Source: an uncultured Spirochaetales bacterium (lineage in GTDB: Bacteria > Spirochaetota > Spirochaetia > Sphaerochaetales > Sphaerochaetaceae). Taken from it: 64,000 bases of DNA. Position 1 is the first letter of the stretch. Each line of letters begins with the position of its first letter. The translations under genes and the position numbers were made by a program. Positions 1 through 7,991 of the stretch are shown piece by piece. The stretch spans positions 248,001-312,000 of the forward strand of contig CASDRU010000006.1 in the NCBI GenBank assembly GCA_949283305.1. The letters are read 5' to 3'. The notes under the pieces were generated by a model. It was given only the letters and a program-made list of their open reading frames with translations. It did not search any database and had not been told where the DNA came from.

Positions 1-2
1 TG

Positions 3-773
3 TTCTATGGCCTTGGAGATTATAAGGTACACTCTAAGATAGTCTCGATAACAAAGGTGAATGGAAGGAAGATAAGCTATATAACCCATATCGGAACAGG
101 GAACTACAATGAAAGCACAAGCCGCCAGTATACTGATCTGAACATAATCACGGCAAATCAGGAAATCGGTGAAGATGGTGCGAGATTCTTCCGTAACCTT
201 GCAATCCAGAATCTTGAAAATGACTACAAGAGGCTTCTTGTCGCTCCAAAAGGACTCAAGAGCGCACTGATAGCAGAAATTGAAAAAGAGACAGAAAAAA
301 AGGAAGAAGGACTTATTAGAGCCAAATTCAACAGTCTTACCGATAAGGACATGATCGACAAGCTCATAGAGGCAAGCAAAGCCGGCGTCAAGATTGAGCT
401 TGTGATCAGAGGAATATGCTGTCTGCTTCCCAAAATCGAATCTGTTACAGAAAACATCAGCGTGACAAGCATTGTAGGACGCTTCCTTGAGCACTCAAGG
501 ATTTATTCATTTGGCCGGGGAGAAGACCAGAGGCTTTATATCTCGAGTGCCGATTTGATGACAAGAAACACAAGCCGCCGCATAGAAATAGCATGCCCTG
601 TCCTTGATCAGGAAGTGAAGGAAAAGATAAACAGTCTTCTTAGCCTGATTTTAAGCGATAATGTAAAGGCACGCCGTCTTTCTTCGGATGGGAAGTATTA
701 TAAGATTGAGAACATCACAGAAAGCATAGACAGTCAGGACAGATGTCTTAAGGAAAAAAGGAGCAGTATCTGA
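3..773 (+). CDS. ppk: Polyphosphate kinase 1, C-terminal part (5' truncated by window)
   Basis: Open reading frame enters from the left edge, so only about the last 256 codons are seen. PPK1 reversibly transfers the ATP gamma-phosphate to polyphosphate. The fragment shows the two phospholipase-D-like catalytic histidines, in KVHSK (fragment residue 10) and in HIGTGNYN (residue 29). Their 19-residue spacing equals that of E. coli His435 and His454. The C-terminal domain is complete to the TGA at 771-773. The stop overlaps the CTG start of the next gene (CTGA), so the two are probably translationally coupled. Family assignment is firm; start and N-terminal domains are outside the window. Confidence 0.95.
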   Translation, partial: FYGLGDYKVHSKIVSITKVNGRKISYITHIGTGNYNESTSRQYTDLNIITANQEIGEDGARFFRNLAIQNLENDYKRLLVAPKGLKSALIAEIEKETEKKEEGLIRAKFNSLTDKDMIDKLIEASKAGVKIELVIRGICCLLPKIESVTENISVTSIVGRFLEHSRIYSFGRGEDQRLYISSADLMTRNTSRRIEIACPVLDQEVKEKINSLLSLILSDNVKARRLSSDGKYYKIENITESIDSQDRCLKEKRSSI

Positions 774-1294
774 AAAGCGCACTAATTGTTGTAGACTGGC
801 AGAATGATTTCATTACAGGATCTCTTGGTTTCAAAGGTGCAGAAGCTCTTGATGATGTGATTGCTGCAAAAATCAGGAAGTACAGAAAGGAAGGAGCGGA
901 CATAATCTTCACCTTCGATACACATCAAAAGGATTACCTGAACACAAGAGAAGGAAGGGATCTGCCGATTGCCCATTGCATAAAGGGCACAAGCGGCCAT
1001 GAGCTGTACGGAAGAGTCAGAGATGAAAAAGAAGATGAAGACATAGTACTTGAAAAACCCACATTCGGTTCACTTGAACTTGCTTTTGTTCTTCAGAAAA
1101 GGAAATACGAGAAGATAGAGCTTTGCGGACTTGTATCCAATATATGCGTACTTTCAAATGCTGTAATTGCAAAGGCAGCCCTGCCGGAGGCAGAGATAAT
1201 CATAGACAAAAAAGCAACATCGTCAGCAGATAACAAGCTTAACGATGCTGCTTTAAGTGTCCTAGCGGGGCTTTTTATTAAGATAATCTCTTAA
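770..1294 (+). CDS. Nicotinamidase / isochorismatase-family hydrolase with CTG start
   Basis: Cysteine hydrolase of 174 residues, most like nicotinamidase (nicotinamide to nicotinate, NAD salvage). Counting from the CTG, the triad is Asp9 (VVDWQNDF), Lys96 (LEKPTFG) and Cys126 (SNICVLSN). Asp50, His52 and His69 have the spacing of the metal ligands of archaeal nicotinamidase. No ATG, GTG or TTG exists between the upstream in-frame stop (749-751) and the essential Asp9. CTG at 770 has an AAGGAG Shine-Dalgarno at 758-763 and overlaps the ppk stop, so it is the best start. The stop shares TTAA (1291-1294) with the convergent gene. Substrate could be another amide. Confidence 0.85.
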   Translation: MKSALIVVDWQNDFITGSLGFKGAEALDDVIAAKIRKYRKEGADIIFTFDTHQKDYLNTREGRDLPIAHCIKGTSGHELYGRVRDEKEDEDIVLEKPTFGSLELAFVLQKRKYEKIELCGLVSNICVLSNAVIAKAALPEAEIIIDKKATSSADNKLNDAALSVLAGLFIKIIS

Positions 1295-2364
1295 TACTCA
1301 TGCCAGTGCTCATCCATCTTCTTCATCAGCTGGATCTGGTTTCTTGCCCTTACTATGTTATGCTCCGGATATGCAATGTGGTAGTAAACATCTCCGTTCA
1401 GATAGTCTGTGAGGAATCTGACTGCCATGATCTGCGTAATGGTTCTTCCACTCTCTTTTATGAGGCTTTTTTCAATATCCTCAAGATAATCTGCCTTTTC
1501 AAGATATCCTTTGAAGATTGACTTGTAGAAAGATACAGAAAAATCGATTTTGGACAGATCCTTCTCATCTTCTGTGACAGTTGAGCAGCTTACCCTGATC
1601 ATATCTCCAGTATCAAAGAGAATTGTTCCGGGCATTATTGTATCAAGATCAATTACACAGATTCCCTCCCCTGTCTTTTTTGAAAACAGCACATTATTGA
1701 GTTTCGTATCATTGTGAGTGACTCTGCTTGGTATGCTGCCGTCAGCAAAGCCATTCCATATTATGCATCCTCTTTCCTTGTTTGCATAAAGGAATTCAAG
1801 CTCAGCAGAAACGAGAGAAAGCCTGCCTGCCTTATTGTTTCTCACAGCTTCATCAAGCTGCTCATAACGCCAGTTCATGTTATGGAAGTCTTTGATAGTC
1901 GTATAGAGCTTGCTTGAATCGAAATCAGAAAGCTGAGCCTGGAAATTACCTATTGCACGGCCAAGTTCGTATGCAATCTTGTCACTGTCCATCTTGTCAA
2001 AAGTATCTACATCATCAATGAAGTGATATGTTCTCCAGTACTCTCCATCGCTGTCGACATAATACGGCTTTCCATCTCTGGACAATACAACAGAAAGGCA
2101 GCGGGATTCTGCTTCCTCCATTGTCTTGACCTTGTTCTGTATATGCTCTGTCACCAGCATTATATTTGACATGACCTCATCAGGATGAGTAAAGACACTC
2201 TTGTTTATCATCTGATGAGTGTATTTCCTTACTTTTCCGTTTTCTATGAATGTAGAGATGAATGTAGAATTGATATGCCCCTGAGTATTTATCTTGATCT
2301 TCTCAAGCTCACCGTCGATTCTGAAATTTCCAATTATGCTTTTTGCTTTCTCAAGGTTGTCCAT
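1291..2364 (-). CDS. nahK: N-acetylhexosamine 1-kinase-like phosphotransferase
   Basis: 357-residue APH-fold kinase. Along its length it resembles bifidobacterial NahK, which phosphorylates GlcNAc/GalNAc at C1 in the lacto-N-biose/galacto-N-biose pathway. Shared features are the GHIN nucleotide loop near residue 30, the catalytic THNDTKLNN motif, the metal-binding IDLDTIMPG motif and a C-terminal YPEHN(I/L)VR segment. Length matches NahK (about 359). A strong AAGGAGGT lies just upstream of the ATG. The divergent PocR-AraC gene and the nearby NagE-like PTS permease fit amino-sugar use. No phosphorylase gene is visible, so the exact pathway is inferred; other hexose kinases of this fold are possible. 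Confidence 0.8.
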   Translation of the reverse strand: MDNLEKAKSIIGNFRIDGELEKIKINTQGHINSTFISTFIENGKVRKYTHQMINKSVFTHPDEVMSNIMLVTEHIQNKVKTMEEAESRCLSVVLSRDGKPYYVDSDGEYWRTYHFIDDVDTFDKMDSDKIAYELGRAIGNFQAQLSDFDSSKLYTTIKDFHNMNWRYEQLDEAVRNNKAGRLSLVSAELEFLYANKERGCIIWNGFADGSIPSRVTHNDTKLNNVLFSKKTGEGICVIDLDTIMPGTILFDTGDMIRVSCSTVTEDEKDLSKIDFSVSFYKSIFKGYLEKADYLEDIEKSLIKESGRTITQIMAVRFLTDYLNGDVYYHIAYPEHNIVRARNQIQLMKKMDEHWHEY

Positions 2365-2430
2365 GTTTACCTCCTTTTTTAATTCTAAATCCGCTCAACG
2401 ATAATAAAATAGTGCTTACTGCTTTCTATA

Positions 2431-2458
2431 TGGACAAATCTGCAAAGAAAAATATAAT
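2431..2458 (+). promoter_or_regulatory. Predicted leaderless promoter of the AraC-type gene
   Basis: TGGACA at 2431-2436 and TATAAT at 2453-2458, 16 bp spacer. The -10 box ends 7 nt before ATG 2466, leaving essentially no 5' UTR and no Shine-Dalgarno. Confidence 0.5.
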
Positions 2459-2465
2459 AAAAAAT

Positions 2466-3344
2466 ATGGATGCAGGTCATTTTTATTTCTCACCGAAGAT
2501 CAAACCCATAATTGACAGTTTCTCATCCCTTCTGAATGTGAAGATTACATTCTATTCATCAAACATGGATGAATGGCTCACAGGTTACCATACAGGAAAA
2601 TCAGATTTCTGCACCATGCTTCAAAAAGAGCTTTCATCCCGTGTCAGATGCATGCAGCAGGATGACCAGATGTGCCGAAAGTGCAAGCTCAACAAAAAAA
2701 GCTATGTATATAACTGCTATGCGGGCCTGACAGAGATTGTAATACCGGTATTTGTTGATGAGGATAATCTTCTATATGCTTTTGTCGGGCAGTTCAGGAC
2801 AAAAGAAAATTTGAACGAGAACATAAAAGAGGAGCTTAGGAAAAAGAACCTGGACGTTGATGAATTTGAGAAAGCCTTCCTTGACCGTCCATATTTTTCT
2901 CAAAAGCAGGTTGATGACATGCTCCTTATTTTCCAGCGCTTTTGCGAGTATATAATAAAGACTGAGGATCTGAAGGTAAAGGCATCATCCCTTTGCGAGA
3001 GCATCATGCTCTACATAAAGGATAACCTTTCAAAGCCCGTAAGCATTTCTGATGTCGCAACATTCATTAACAAGAGCGAATCTACAATCACGCATGTGCT
3101 GAAAAAGGAGACCGGCCTTTCATTTAAAGAATATCTCATTGAATGCAGAATCAATGAATTTGAAAAAATAGTGATCAATAATCCTGACATAGCAATAAAT
3201 GAGGCATCCCGGCTTGTCGGATATGACGAGAGCCTTTATTTTTCAAGACTCTATAAGAAGAAAAGAGGCAATCCACCTTCTGCCTTTGTCCGCTATGCAA
3301 AAGAGATATACAAAAAAAGCGGGGCTCTGCACTACTCCATCTGA
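2466..3344 (+). CDS. AraC-family transcriptional regulator with PocR sensor domain
   Basis: 292 residues from ATG 2466. N-terminal about 170 residues are a PocR-type ligand domain with cysteine clusters CMQQDDQMCRKCKL and NCYAGLTEIVIPV. The C-terminal about 100 residues are a double helix-turn-helix AraC domain (LYIKDNLSKPVSISDVA, then SRLYKKKRGNPPSAF). Upstream in-frame ATG 2430 has no ribosome site. ATG 2466 sits 7 nt after a TATAAT (2453-2458) with TGGACA (2431-2436) at 16 bp, so a leaderless start is favoured; neither start is proven. Divergent from the NahK-like gene and next to the PTS permease, it may control either. A bidirectional terminator follows. Confidence 0.85.
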   Translation: MDAGHFYFSPKIKPIIDSFSSLLNVKITFYSSNMDEWLTGYHTGKSDFCTMLQKELSSRVRCMQQDDQMCRKCKLNKKSYVYNCYAGLTEIVIPVFVDEDNLLYAFVGQFRTKENLNENIKEELRKKNLDVDEFEKAFLDRPYFSQKQVDDMLLIFQRFCEYIIKTEDLKVKASSLCESIMLYIKDNLSKPVSISDVATFINKSESTITHVLKKETGLSFKEYLIECRINEFEKIVINNPDIAINEASRLVGYDESLYFSRLYKKKRGNPPSAFVRYAKEIYKKSGALHYSI

Positions 3345-3378
3345 CAGAATTTGTATTTAATATTTATGAAAGCATAGA

Positions 3379-3406
3379 AAAAGGGACACGCAGCGGTGTC
3401 CCTTTT
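3379..3406. terminator. Bidirectional intrinsic terminator
   Basis: Perfect 11-bp stem (3379-3389 with 3396-3406), 6-nt loop, A-run on one side and T-run on the other. It serves the AraC gene (+) and the PTS operon (-), whose stops lie on either side. Confidence 0.9.
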
Positions 3407-3425
3407 CAGACTACTGTAAAGTCAA

Positions 3426-4892
3426 TTACTTGATGAGGTTCTTGAACTCATCAGCAACAAACTGTACCTTTGGTCCGATGATGACCTGAACGCCGTTCTT
3501 ACTCGGGCGGAGAACACCGCGAACACCTGCGCTCTTGATCTTCTTCTCATCGACAAGGAGGCGGTCCTTAACCTCAAGGCGGAGTCTTGTGATACAGTTG
3601 TCAACGCTTGCTACGTTGCCCTTACCACCGATACCCTCAAGGATAATTGATGCAACCATTGTGTAGTCATTGTTCTCAAGCTCTGCATTAAGCTCATCAG
3701 CCTGGTCATCTTCTCTTCCCGGTGTCTTGAGATCGAACTTCTTGATGACGAAGTAGAATACGAAGAAGTAGATTACTGCGACAACAAGTCCGATTGGGAC
3801 GATGAGCCATGGATTAACAGCATTTGGAGCATTGAATGACAGGAACCAGTCTACAAAACCTGCTGAGAAGTTGAATCCTGCTCTTACTGGGAGAACTGCA
3901 CATACTGCAACTGAGATTGCTGTAAGTAGTGCGTGTACAAGATACAGACCCGGTGCGAGGAACATGAATGAGAACTCGAAAGGCTCTGTAACTCCAGTGA
4001 AGAATGATGAAAGAGCTGCAGCAAGAAGAATACCAGCTACTGTCTTTCTGTTCTGATCCTTTGCTGTGAAATACATAGCAAGAGCACCAGCTGGAAGACC
4101 GAACATCATAACTGGGAAGAATCCTGTCTGATAAATACCTGTGACCTGGAAACCACCAACAATACCATCCTGCCAAAGAACAGCATCCGGAGCACCCCAG
4201 AATCTTGCGATATCGTTGATTCCAGCAACATCGAACCAGAATACGCTGTTGAGAGCATGGTGCAGTCCAACAGGAATGAGGAGTCTGTTGAAGAATGCAT
4301 AGATTCCAGCACCAACAGGTCCAAGATTAATCATTGCTTCACCAAATGCAACCAATGCGCCATAAATAAACGGCCAAAGGAACATCATTGGAAGTGAAAT
4401 GATGAGTGTAACAAATCCTGTAACAATTGCAACTGAGCGACGGCCTGAGAAGAATCCGAGGAACTCAGGAAGCTCTGTCTTGTGGAATTTGTTGTAGCAA
4501 ATAGCACCGATTATACCTGAAAGGATACCGATGAACTGGTTGTTGACCTTTGCAAATGCTGCAGAGTCAAGCCATGTAATATTGCCAACAACTGTAGGAG
4601 CAACCTTACCAAGCAAAGTCTGGAAAACAAACCATGCTACAAGACCCGCAAGTCCTGATGTTCCTTCCTGGTCCTTTGACATACCGACAGCAACACCGAC
4701 TGCGAACAGAACGGACATATTGTCGATAATTGAACTTCCTGCAGAATAGAGAATATTGGAAACAACGTTGCTTCCAGCACCCCATCCTGATGGATCGATC
4801 CAGTAACCGATACCAACAAGGATACCTGCTACAGGGAGACATGCTACAGGGAGCATGAGAGACTTACCGAGTCTCTGTAAGAATTTCATCAT
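3426..4892 (-). CDS. nagE: PTS EIICB component, glucose/N-acetylglucosamine type (NagE-like)
   Basis: 488-residue membrane permease fused to EIIB. The EIIC part (about 1-385) contains FFPVMMFGLPAGALAMYF, RLLIPVGLHHALN and GVTEPFEF. A linker FDLKTPGRED, very like that of E. coli NagE, leads to EIIB with phospho-accepting Cys433 in NCITRLRL. Unlike E. coli NagE there is no fused EIIA; the crr-like gene upstream in the operon supplies it. A longer in-frame ATG at 4907 is rejected because the Shine-Dalgarno GGAGGG overlaps it and fits ATG 4892. NagE likeness plus the NahK-like neighbour suggests GlcNAc, but glucose cannot be excluded. Confidence 0.88.
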   Translation of the reverse strand: MMKFLQRLGKSLMLPVACLPVAGILVGIGYWIDPSGWGAGSNVVSNILYSAGSSIIDNMSVLFAVGVAVGMSKDQEGTSGLAGLVAWFVFQTLLGKVAPTVVGNITWLDSAAFAKVNNQFIGILSGIIGAICYNKFHKTELPEFLGFFSGRRSVAIVTGFVTLIISLPMMFLWPFIYGALVAFGEAMINLGPVGAGIYAFFNRLLIPVGLHHALNSVFWFDVAGINDIARFWGAPDAVLWQDGIVGGFQVTGIYQTGFFPVMMFGLPAGALAMYFTAKDQNRKTVAGILLAAALSSFFTGVTEPFEFSFMFLAPGLYLVHALLTAISVAVCAVLPVRAGFNFSAGFVDWFLSFNAPNAVNPWLIVPIGLVVAVIYFFVFYFVIKKFDLKTPGREDDQADELNAELENNDYTMVASIILEGIGGKGNVASVDNCITRLRLEVKDRLLVDEKKIKSAGVRGVLRPSKNGVQVIIGPKVQFVADEFKNLIK

Positions 4893-4932
4893 ATGAAAAC
4901 CCTCCATTTATTTAAAACACTACTGTGTTTTT

Positions 4933-5190
4933 TCAAAGATTAGTCTTGAAGAACTCCTCAAGCTCAAGTGCGGCCTTCTCTTCATCCTCTCCTTCACATT
5001 TTACAGTGACAGAATCATTCTGCTTTACGGAGAGCTTCATCAAAGCCATTATTCTTTTTAAATCTGCCATACCCTTTGGAGCAGTGATTGTGATGTTGCT
5101 TTTAAACTGAGATGCTTTCTTCACAAGCTGTCCTGCAGGGCGTGCATGAATACCAAGTTCATCCTTTACCTGATAAGTAAATTCCTTCAT
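4933..5190 (-). CDS. ptsH: PTS phosphocarrier protein HPr
   Basis: 85 residues, normal HPr length. Carries phosphate from EI to EIIA. His15 lies in GIHARPAG. The usual regulatory Ser46 is replaced: the segment reads LKRIMALMKL with Arg at 46. The HPr-kinase route of catabolite repression therefore cannot act on this copy in the usual way. Three bases separate its ATG from the stop of the EI gene, and the EIICB gene follows. Confidence 0.95.
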   Translation of the reverse strand: MKEFTYQVKDELGIHARPAGQLVKKASQFKSNITITAPKGMADLKRIMALMKLSVKQNDSVTVKCEGEDEEKAALELEEFFKTNL

Positions 5191-5193
5191 CCT

Positions 5194-6810
5194 TTATACC
5201 TCACTATTTATAACGTTCTTCTTAACAGAGAGAACCTTTGCCGGTGATACGCTGAGCTCTGTATACCCCATCTTTATGAACCTGTCAGTAAGCGTCAGAT
5301 CAGAGCCGAGCTCACCGCAGATTCCTGCCCAGATATTGTTCTTCACAGCCTCTCTTGCCACATTCTCCATAAGACGCAAAATTGCCTCATGGTGAGCATT
5401 GAAGAAGTAATCAAGCTTCTCATTCTGCCTGTCTATGGCAAGTGTGTACTGGCTGAGATCATTTGTTCCCACAGAGAAGAAATCGACAAGAGGTGCAAGC
5501 TCATCAGCAATGACTGCAGCAGCCGGGGTTTCAATCATGATACCCTTCTCTATGTTCCTGTCAAAAGCAATGCCATCATCCTCAAGTTCTTTCTCGACAA
5601 GAGCAAGGAAGTCCTTTATCTCAAGAACCTCTTCCTTTGAGATTATCATCGGGAACATGATGGCTACCTTTCCATATGCGCTTGCTCTGTATATTGCCCT
5701 GAGCTGTGTGCGGAATATGTCCTTCTGCCTGATGCAGATTCTTATTCCCCTATATCCGAGTGCAGGATTCTCTTCATCCTCCAGATTGAAATAGTCAACC
5801 TTCTTGTCAGCTCCTATATCAAGAGTTCTTATGACGCAGAGCCTTCCTTCCAGGGCTTCAACAGCTTTCCTGTACTGCTCGAAAAGCTCATCCTCTGTCG
5901 GGAAGCTGTCGCGGCCGAGGTAAAGGAACTCGCTTCTCATGAGTCCGACACCGTCCGCATCATTCTTTACAGCAAGAACAGCATCATCACTTGATCCGAT
6001 GTTGGCAAATACTCTTATCTTCTTGCCGCTCTTTGTGACTGCGCTCTTTCCGCGGTACTGCTCGAGTTCCCTCTTGTTTCTCTCCTCATCCTCTTTTTTC
6101 TTTTCTGCCTTTTTTATCTCGCTCTCATCCGGATCGATAACATATGTTGAGTCAAAGCCGTCAACTATCATCATCTTTCCGCTCAGAGTACAGGAAATGT
6201 CTATATCTGCCTGTACAAGGGCCGGAATTCCCATTGCTCGTGCAAGTATGGCAGTATGTGAATTGCTTGAACCGTTCTTTATTACAATTGCAAGTATCTT
6301 TGATTTATCAAGACTTATTGTCTCACTTGGAGTAAGGTCATCAGATACAAGGATTGAAGGTTCATCAATCTGATTTCCCTTATCTGCACCAAGAAGAGTC
6401 CTTACAAGGCGGTCAGAAATGTCTCTGACATCAAGAGCTCTTGCCTTCATGTAATCATCATCAAGGGATGCAAAGCTCTCAGCCATTTCATCACCGACCT
6501 TCTTTACAGCGGCAGGTGCGCTGAGTCCGCCCTTTATCTCTGCTTCAATACCTTCTGTGAAATCAGGATCTTCAAGGAACATTGACTGAACATCGATTAT
6601 ATCAGCCTGCTCCTGACCAAGTTCTTTCAGAGTCTTCTCATAAAGTGCTGAAAGGTCAGCTCTTGCCTTGTCTATCGCAGCATTGAGCTTCTCTAGCTCA
6701 TTTTCAACACACTCGCCTTCAAGCGAGTATGAAAGATCAGCCTTCTCAAAAACAAAAATCTTTCCAATTGCTATTGATGAGAAAACACTCTTTCCTTTTC
6801 CCTTTATCAT
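5194..6810 (-). CDS. ptsI: PTS enzyme I (phosphoenolpyruvate-protein phosphotransferase)
   Basis: 538 residues, slightly shorter than the usual 570-575. Cytoplasmic enzyme that takes phosphate from PEP and passes it to HPr. The active-site His185 is in NSHTAILAR. The PEP-binding barrel shows GLMRSEFLY, FPMIISKEEV and FSVGTNDLSQY, and the catalytic cysteine is in GICGELGSD. ATG 6810 directly follows the EIIA stop, with GGAGGT inside the EIIA 3' end as ribosome site. Second gene of the crr-ptsI-ptsH-nagE operon. Confidence 0.96.
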   Translation of the reverse strand: MIKGKGKSVFSSIAIGKIFVFEKADLSYSLEGECVENELEKLNAAIDKARADLSALYEKTLKELGQEQADIIDVQSMFLEDPDFTEGIEAEIKGGLSAPAAVKKVGDEMAESFASLDDDYMKARALDVRDISDRLVRTLLGADKGNQIDEPSILVSDDLTPSETISLDKSKILAIVIKNGSSNSHTAILARAMGIPALVQADIDISCTLSGKMMIVDGFDSTYVIDPDESEIKKAEKKKEDEERNKRELEQYRGKSAVTKSGKKIRVFANIGSSDDAVLAVKNDADGVGLMRSEFLYLGRDSFPTEDELFEQYRKAVEALEGRLCVIRTLDIGADKKVDYFNLEDEENPALGYRGIRICIRQKDIFRTQLRAIYRASAYGKVAIMFPMIISKEEVLEIKDFLALVEKELEDDGIAFDRNIEKGIMIETPAAAVIADELAPLVDFFSVGTNDLSQYTLAIDRQNEKLDYFFNAHHEAILRLMENVAREAVKNNIWAGICGELGSDLTLTDRFIKMGYTELSVSPAKVLSVKKNVINSEV

Positions 6811-7296
6811 TTATTTGATGACCTCCAGAACCTTGTCTCCAGCCTTGACGCTTTCTGAAGTGAATACTTTCACATCTTTGAAATCATCACTGTTGCAGAT
6901 GACCATCGGAGTTATGGTCTCAAAGCCCTTGCTCTTGAGAAAATCAAGATCGAATTTGATGAGCTCATCTCCCTTCTTGACACTGTCCCCTGTCTGCTTG
7001 AGAACTGTAAAGCCTTCGCCTTTGAGGCTAATTGTCTCCAATCCAACATGGATGAGGATTTCAAGTCCTGAATCTGTTATGAGATTGACAGCATGACCTG
7101 TATCGAACATAAGATCTATCTTTGCGTCAATAGGAGCGCGGAGAACACCTTCTGAAGGCTCGATTGCAACTCCCTTTCCCATAAGACCATCACTGAATGT
7201 AGGATCTGGAACCTTTGTTATATCTACAGCCTTACCGCTTACCGGTGCACCCAGAACAATGCCTTCCTTTTTCTTGAGGAAATCAAAAACTCCCAT
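6811..7296 (-). CDS. crr: PTS EIIA, glucose type
   Basis: 161 residues, like E. coli EIIA-Glc. His68 (MFDTGHAV) is the phosphorylated residue and His83 (LIHVGLET) the partner, spaced 15 apart as in E. coli His75/His90. First gene of the PTS operon, with a good AGGAGG site before ATG 7296. As a separate protein it can serve the EIICB permease and other EIIB-EIIC units. Confidence 0.95.
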   Translation of the reverse strand: MGVFDFLKKKEGIVLGAPVSGKAVDITKVPDPTFSDGLMGKGVAIEPSEGVLRAPIDAKIDLMFDTGHAVNLITDSGLEILIHVGLETISLKGEGFTVLKQTGDSVKKGDELIKFDLDFLKSKGFETITPMVICNSDDFKDVKVFTSESVKAGDKVLEVIK

Positions 7297-7333
7297 AGCT
7301 TAGCCTCCTAGTGCGCATACATACGCTTGTTTA

Positions 7334-7342
7334 AGTATAACA
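7334..7342 (-). promoter_or_regulatory. Candidate extended -10 promoter of the PTS operon
   Basis: Minus strand reads TGT-TATACT, an extended -10 element about 37 nt before the crr ATG, in an AT-rich gap (7297-7442). No convincing -35 box was found. No clear terminator for the upstream ilv-leu operon is visible in this gap; only a loopless GTAAAA/TTTTAC palindrome lies at 7415-7427. Confidence 0.35.
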
Positions 7343-7442
7343 TTAAAAAATCAGTTTCATATAACAAAAAATGCAACTAATATAACTTTTTCTGTAAAAA
7401 TCGTATGAAAATTATGTAAAATTTTTACTATAAACAATTATT

Positions 7443-7991
7443 TTAAATCTCTATGCACTTGCACTCAGAGAAATCGAATGCAGAAAAATACATATCCTCA
7501 AGCGGGATGTACACTTTCCTGTACTGTTCAAAAACCTGAGGGGATGTGCGTTTTTCTATTCTTTCCAGTCTTTTTTCAAACTCTGACTGCAAGATGTATT
7601 TCAAATCATAAGCATGTCTGAATTCAGGATTAAGTGCATATACGCCTTCAACTATCCTGATTCTGCTTTTTATCAGCTTCTTTTCCCTAATGCTCTGGCT
7701 TCTGCAATCAAACACAGAATATTCAAACGATGGAAGATCGATCTGGTTTATGACTTCACTGAGAAATCTCTTCTTGTCAAGGAAATTTCCAGCAACTGTA
7801 AAATTTTCCTCCTTTCTCTCTTTTACGGGAATGAAGAAGTCATCCATATGGATTATATCAGCGCCCAGAATATCTTCCAGCTTCTTTGCCAGTGTTGTCT
7901 TTCCGCATCCGCTCTTTCCGTCAATTGCAACAACAGCCATCCCCTTTCTTTCAAGAATAGAGGAGATGGCATTCATTATTTCCTCAATCAC
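7443..7991 (-). CDS. Uridine kinase-like P-loop kinase
   Basis: 182 residues with Walker A GKSGCGKTT near residue 25, then HMDDFF, the substrate-site arrangement of uridine kinase-like P-loop enzymes, and a later RIVEGVYAL strand. Starts at GTG 7991, whose GTGA overlaps the ilvB stop, so it is translationally coupled as the last gene of the ilv-leu operon. Nothing ties its activity to branched-chain synthesis. The exact phosphate acceptor cannot be read from the sequence. Confidence 0.72.
   Translation of the reverse strand: MIEEIMNAISSILERKGMAVVAIDGKSGCGKTTLAKKLEDILGADIIHMDDFFIPVKERKEENFTVAGNFLDKKRFLSEVINQIDLPSFEYSVFDCRSQSIREKKLIKSRIRIVEGVYALNPEFRHAYDLKYILQSEFEKRLERIEKRTSPQVFEQYRKVYIPLEDMYFSAFDFSECKCIEI

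Noticed and set aside
4893-4907. ATG 4907 as nagE start
   Set aside because: The Shine-Dalgarno overlaps this codon and is correctly spaced for ATG 4892.
7415-7427. Palindrome GTAAAA/TTTTAC as ilv-leu terminator
   Set aside because: There is no loop and no GC content, so it would not make a stable terminator.
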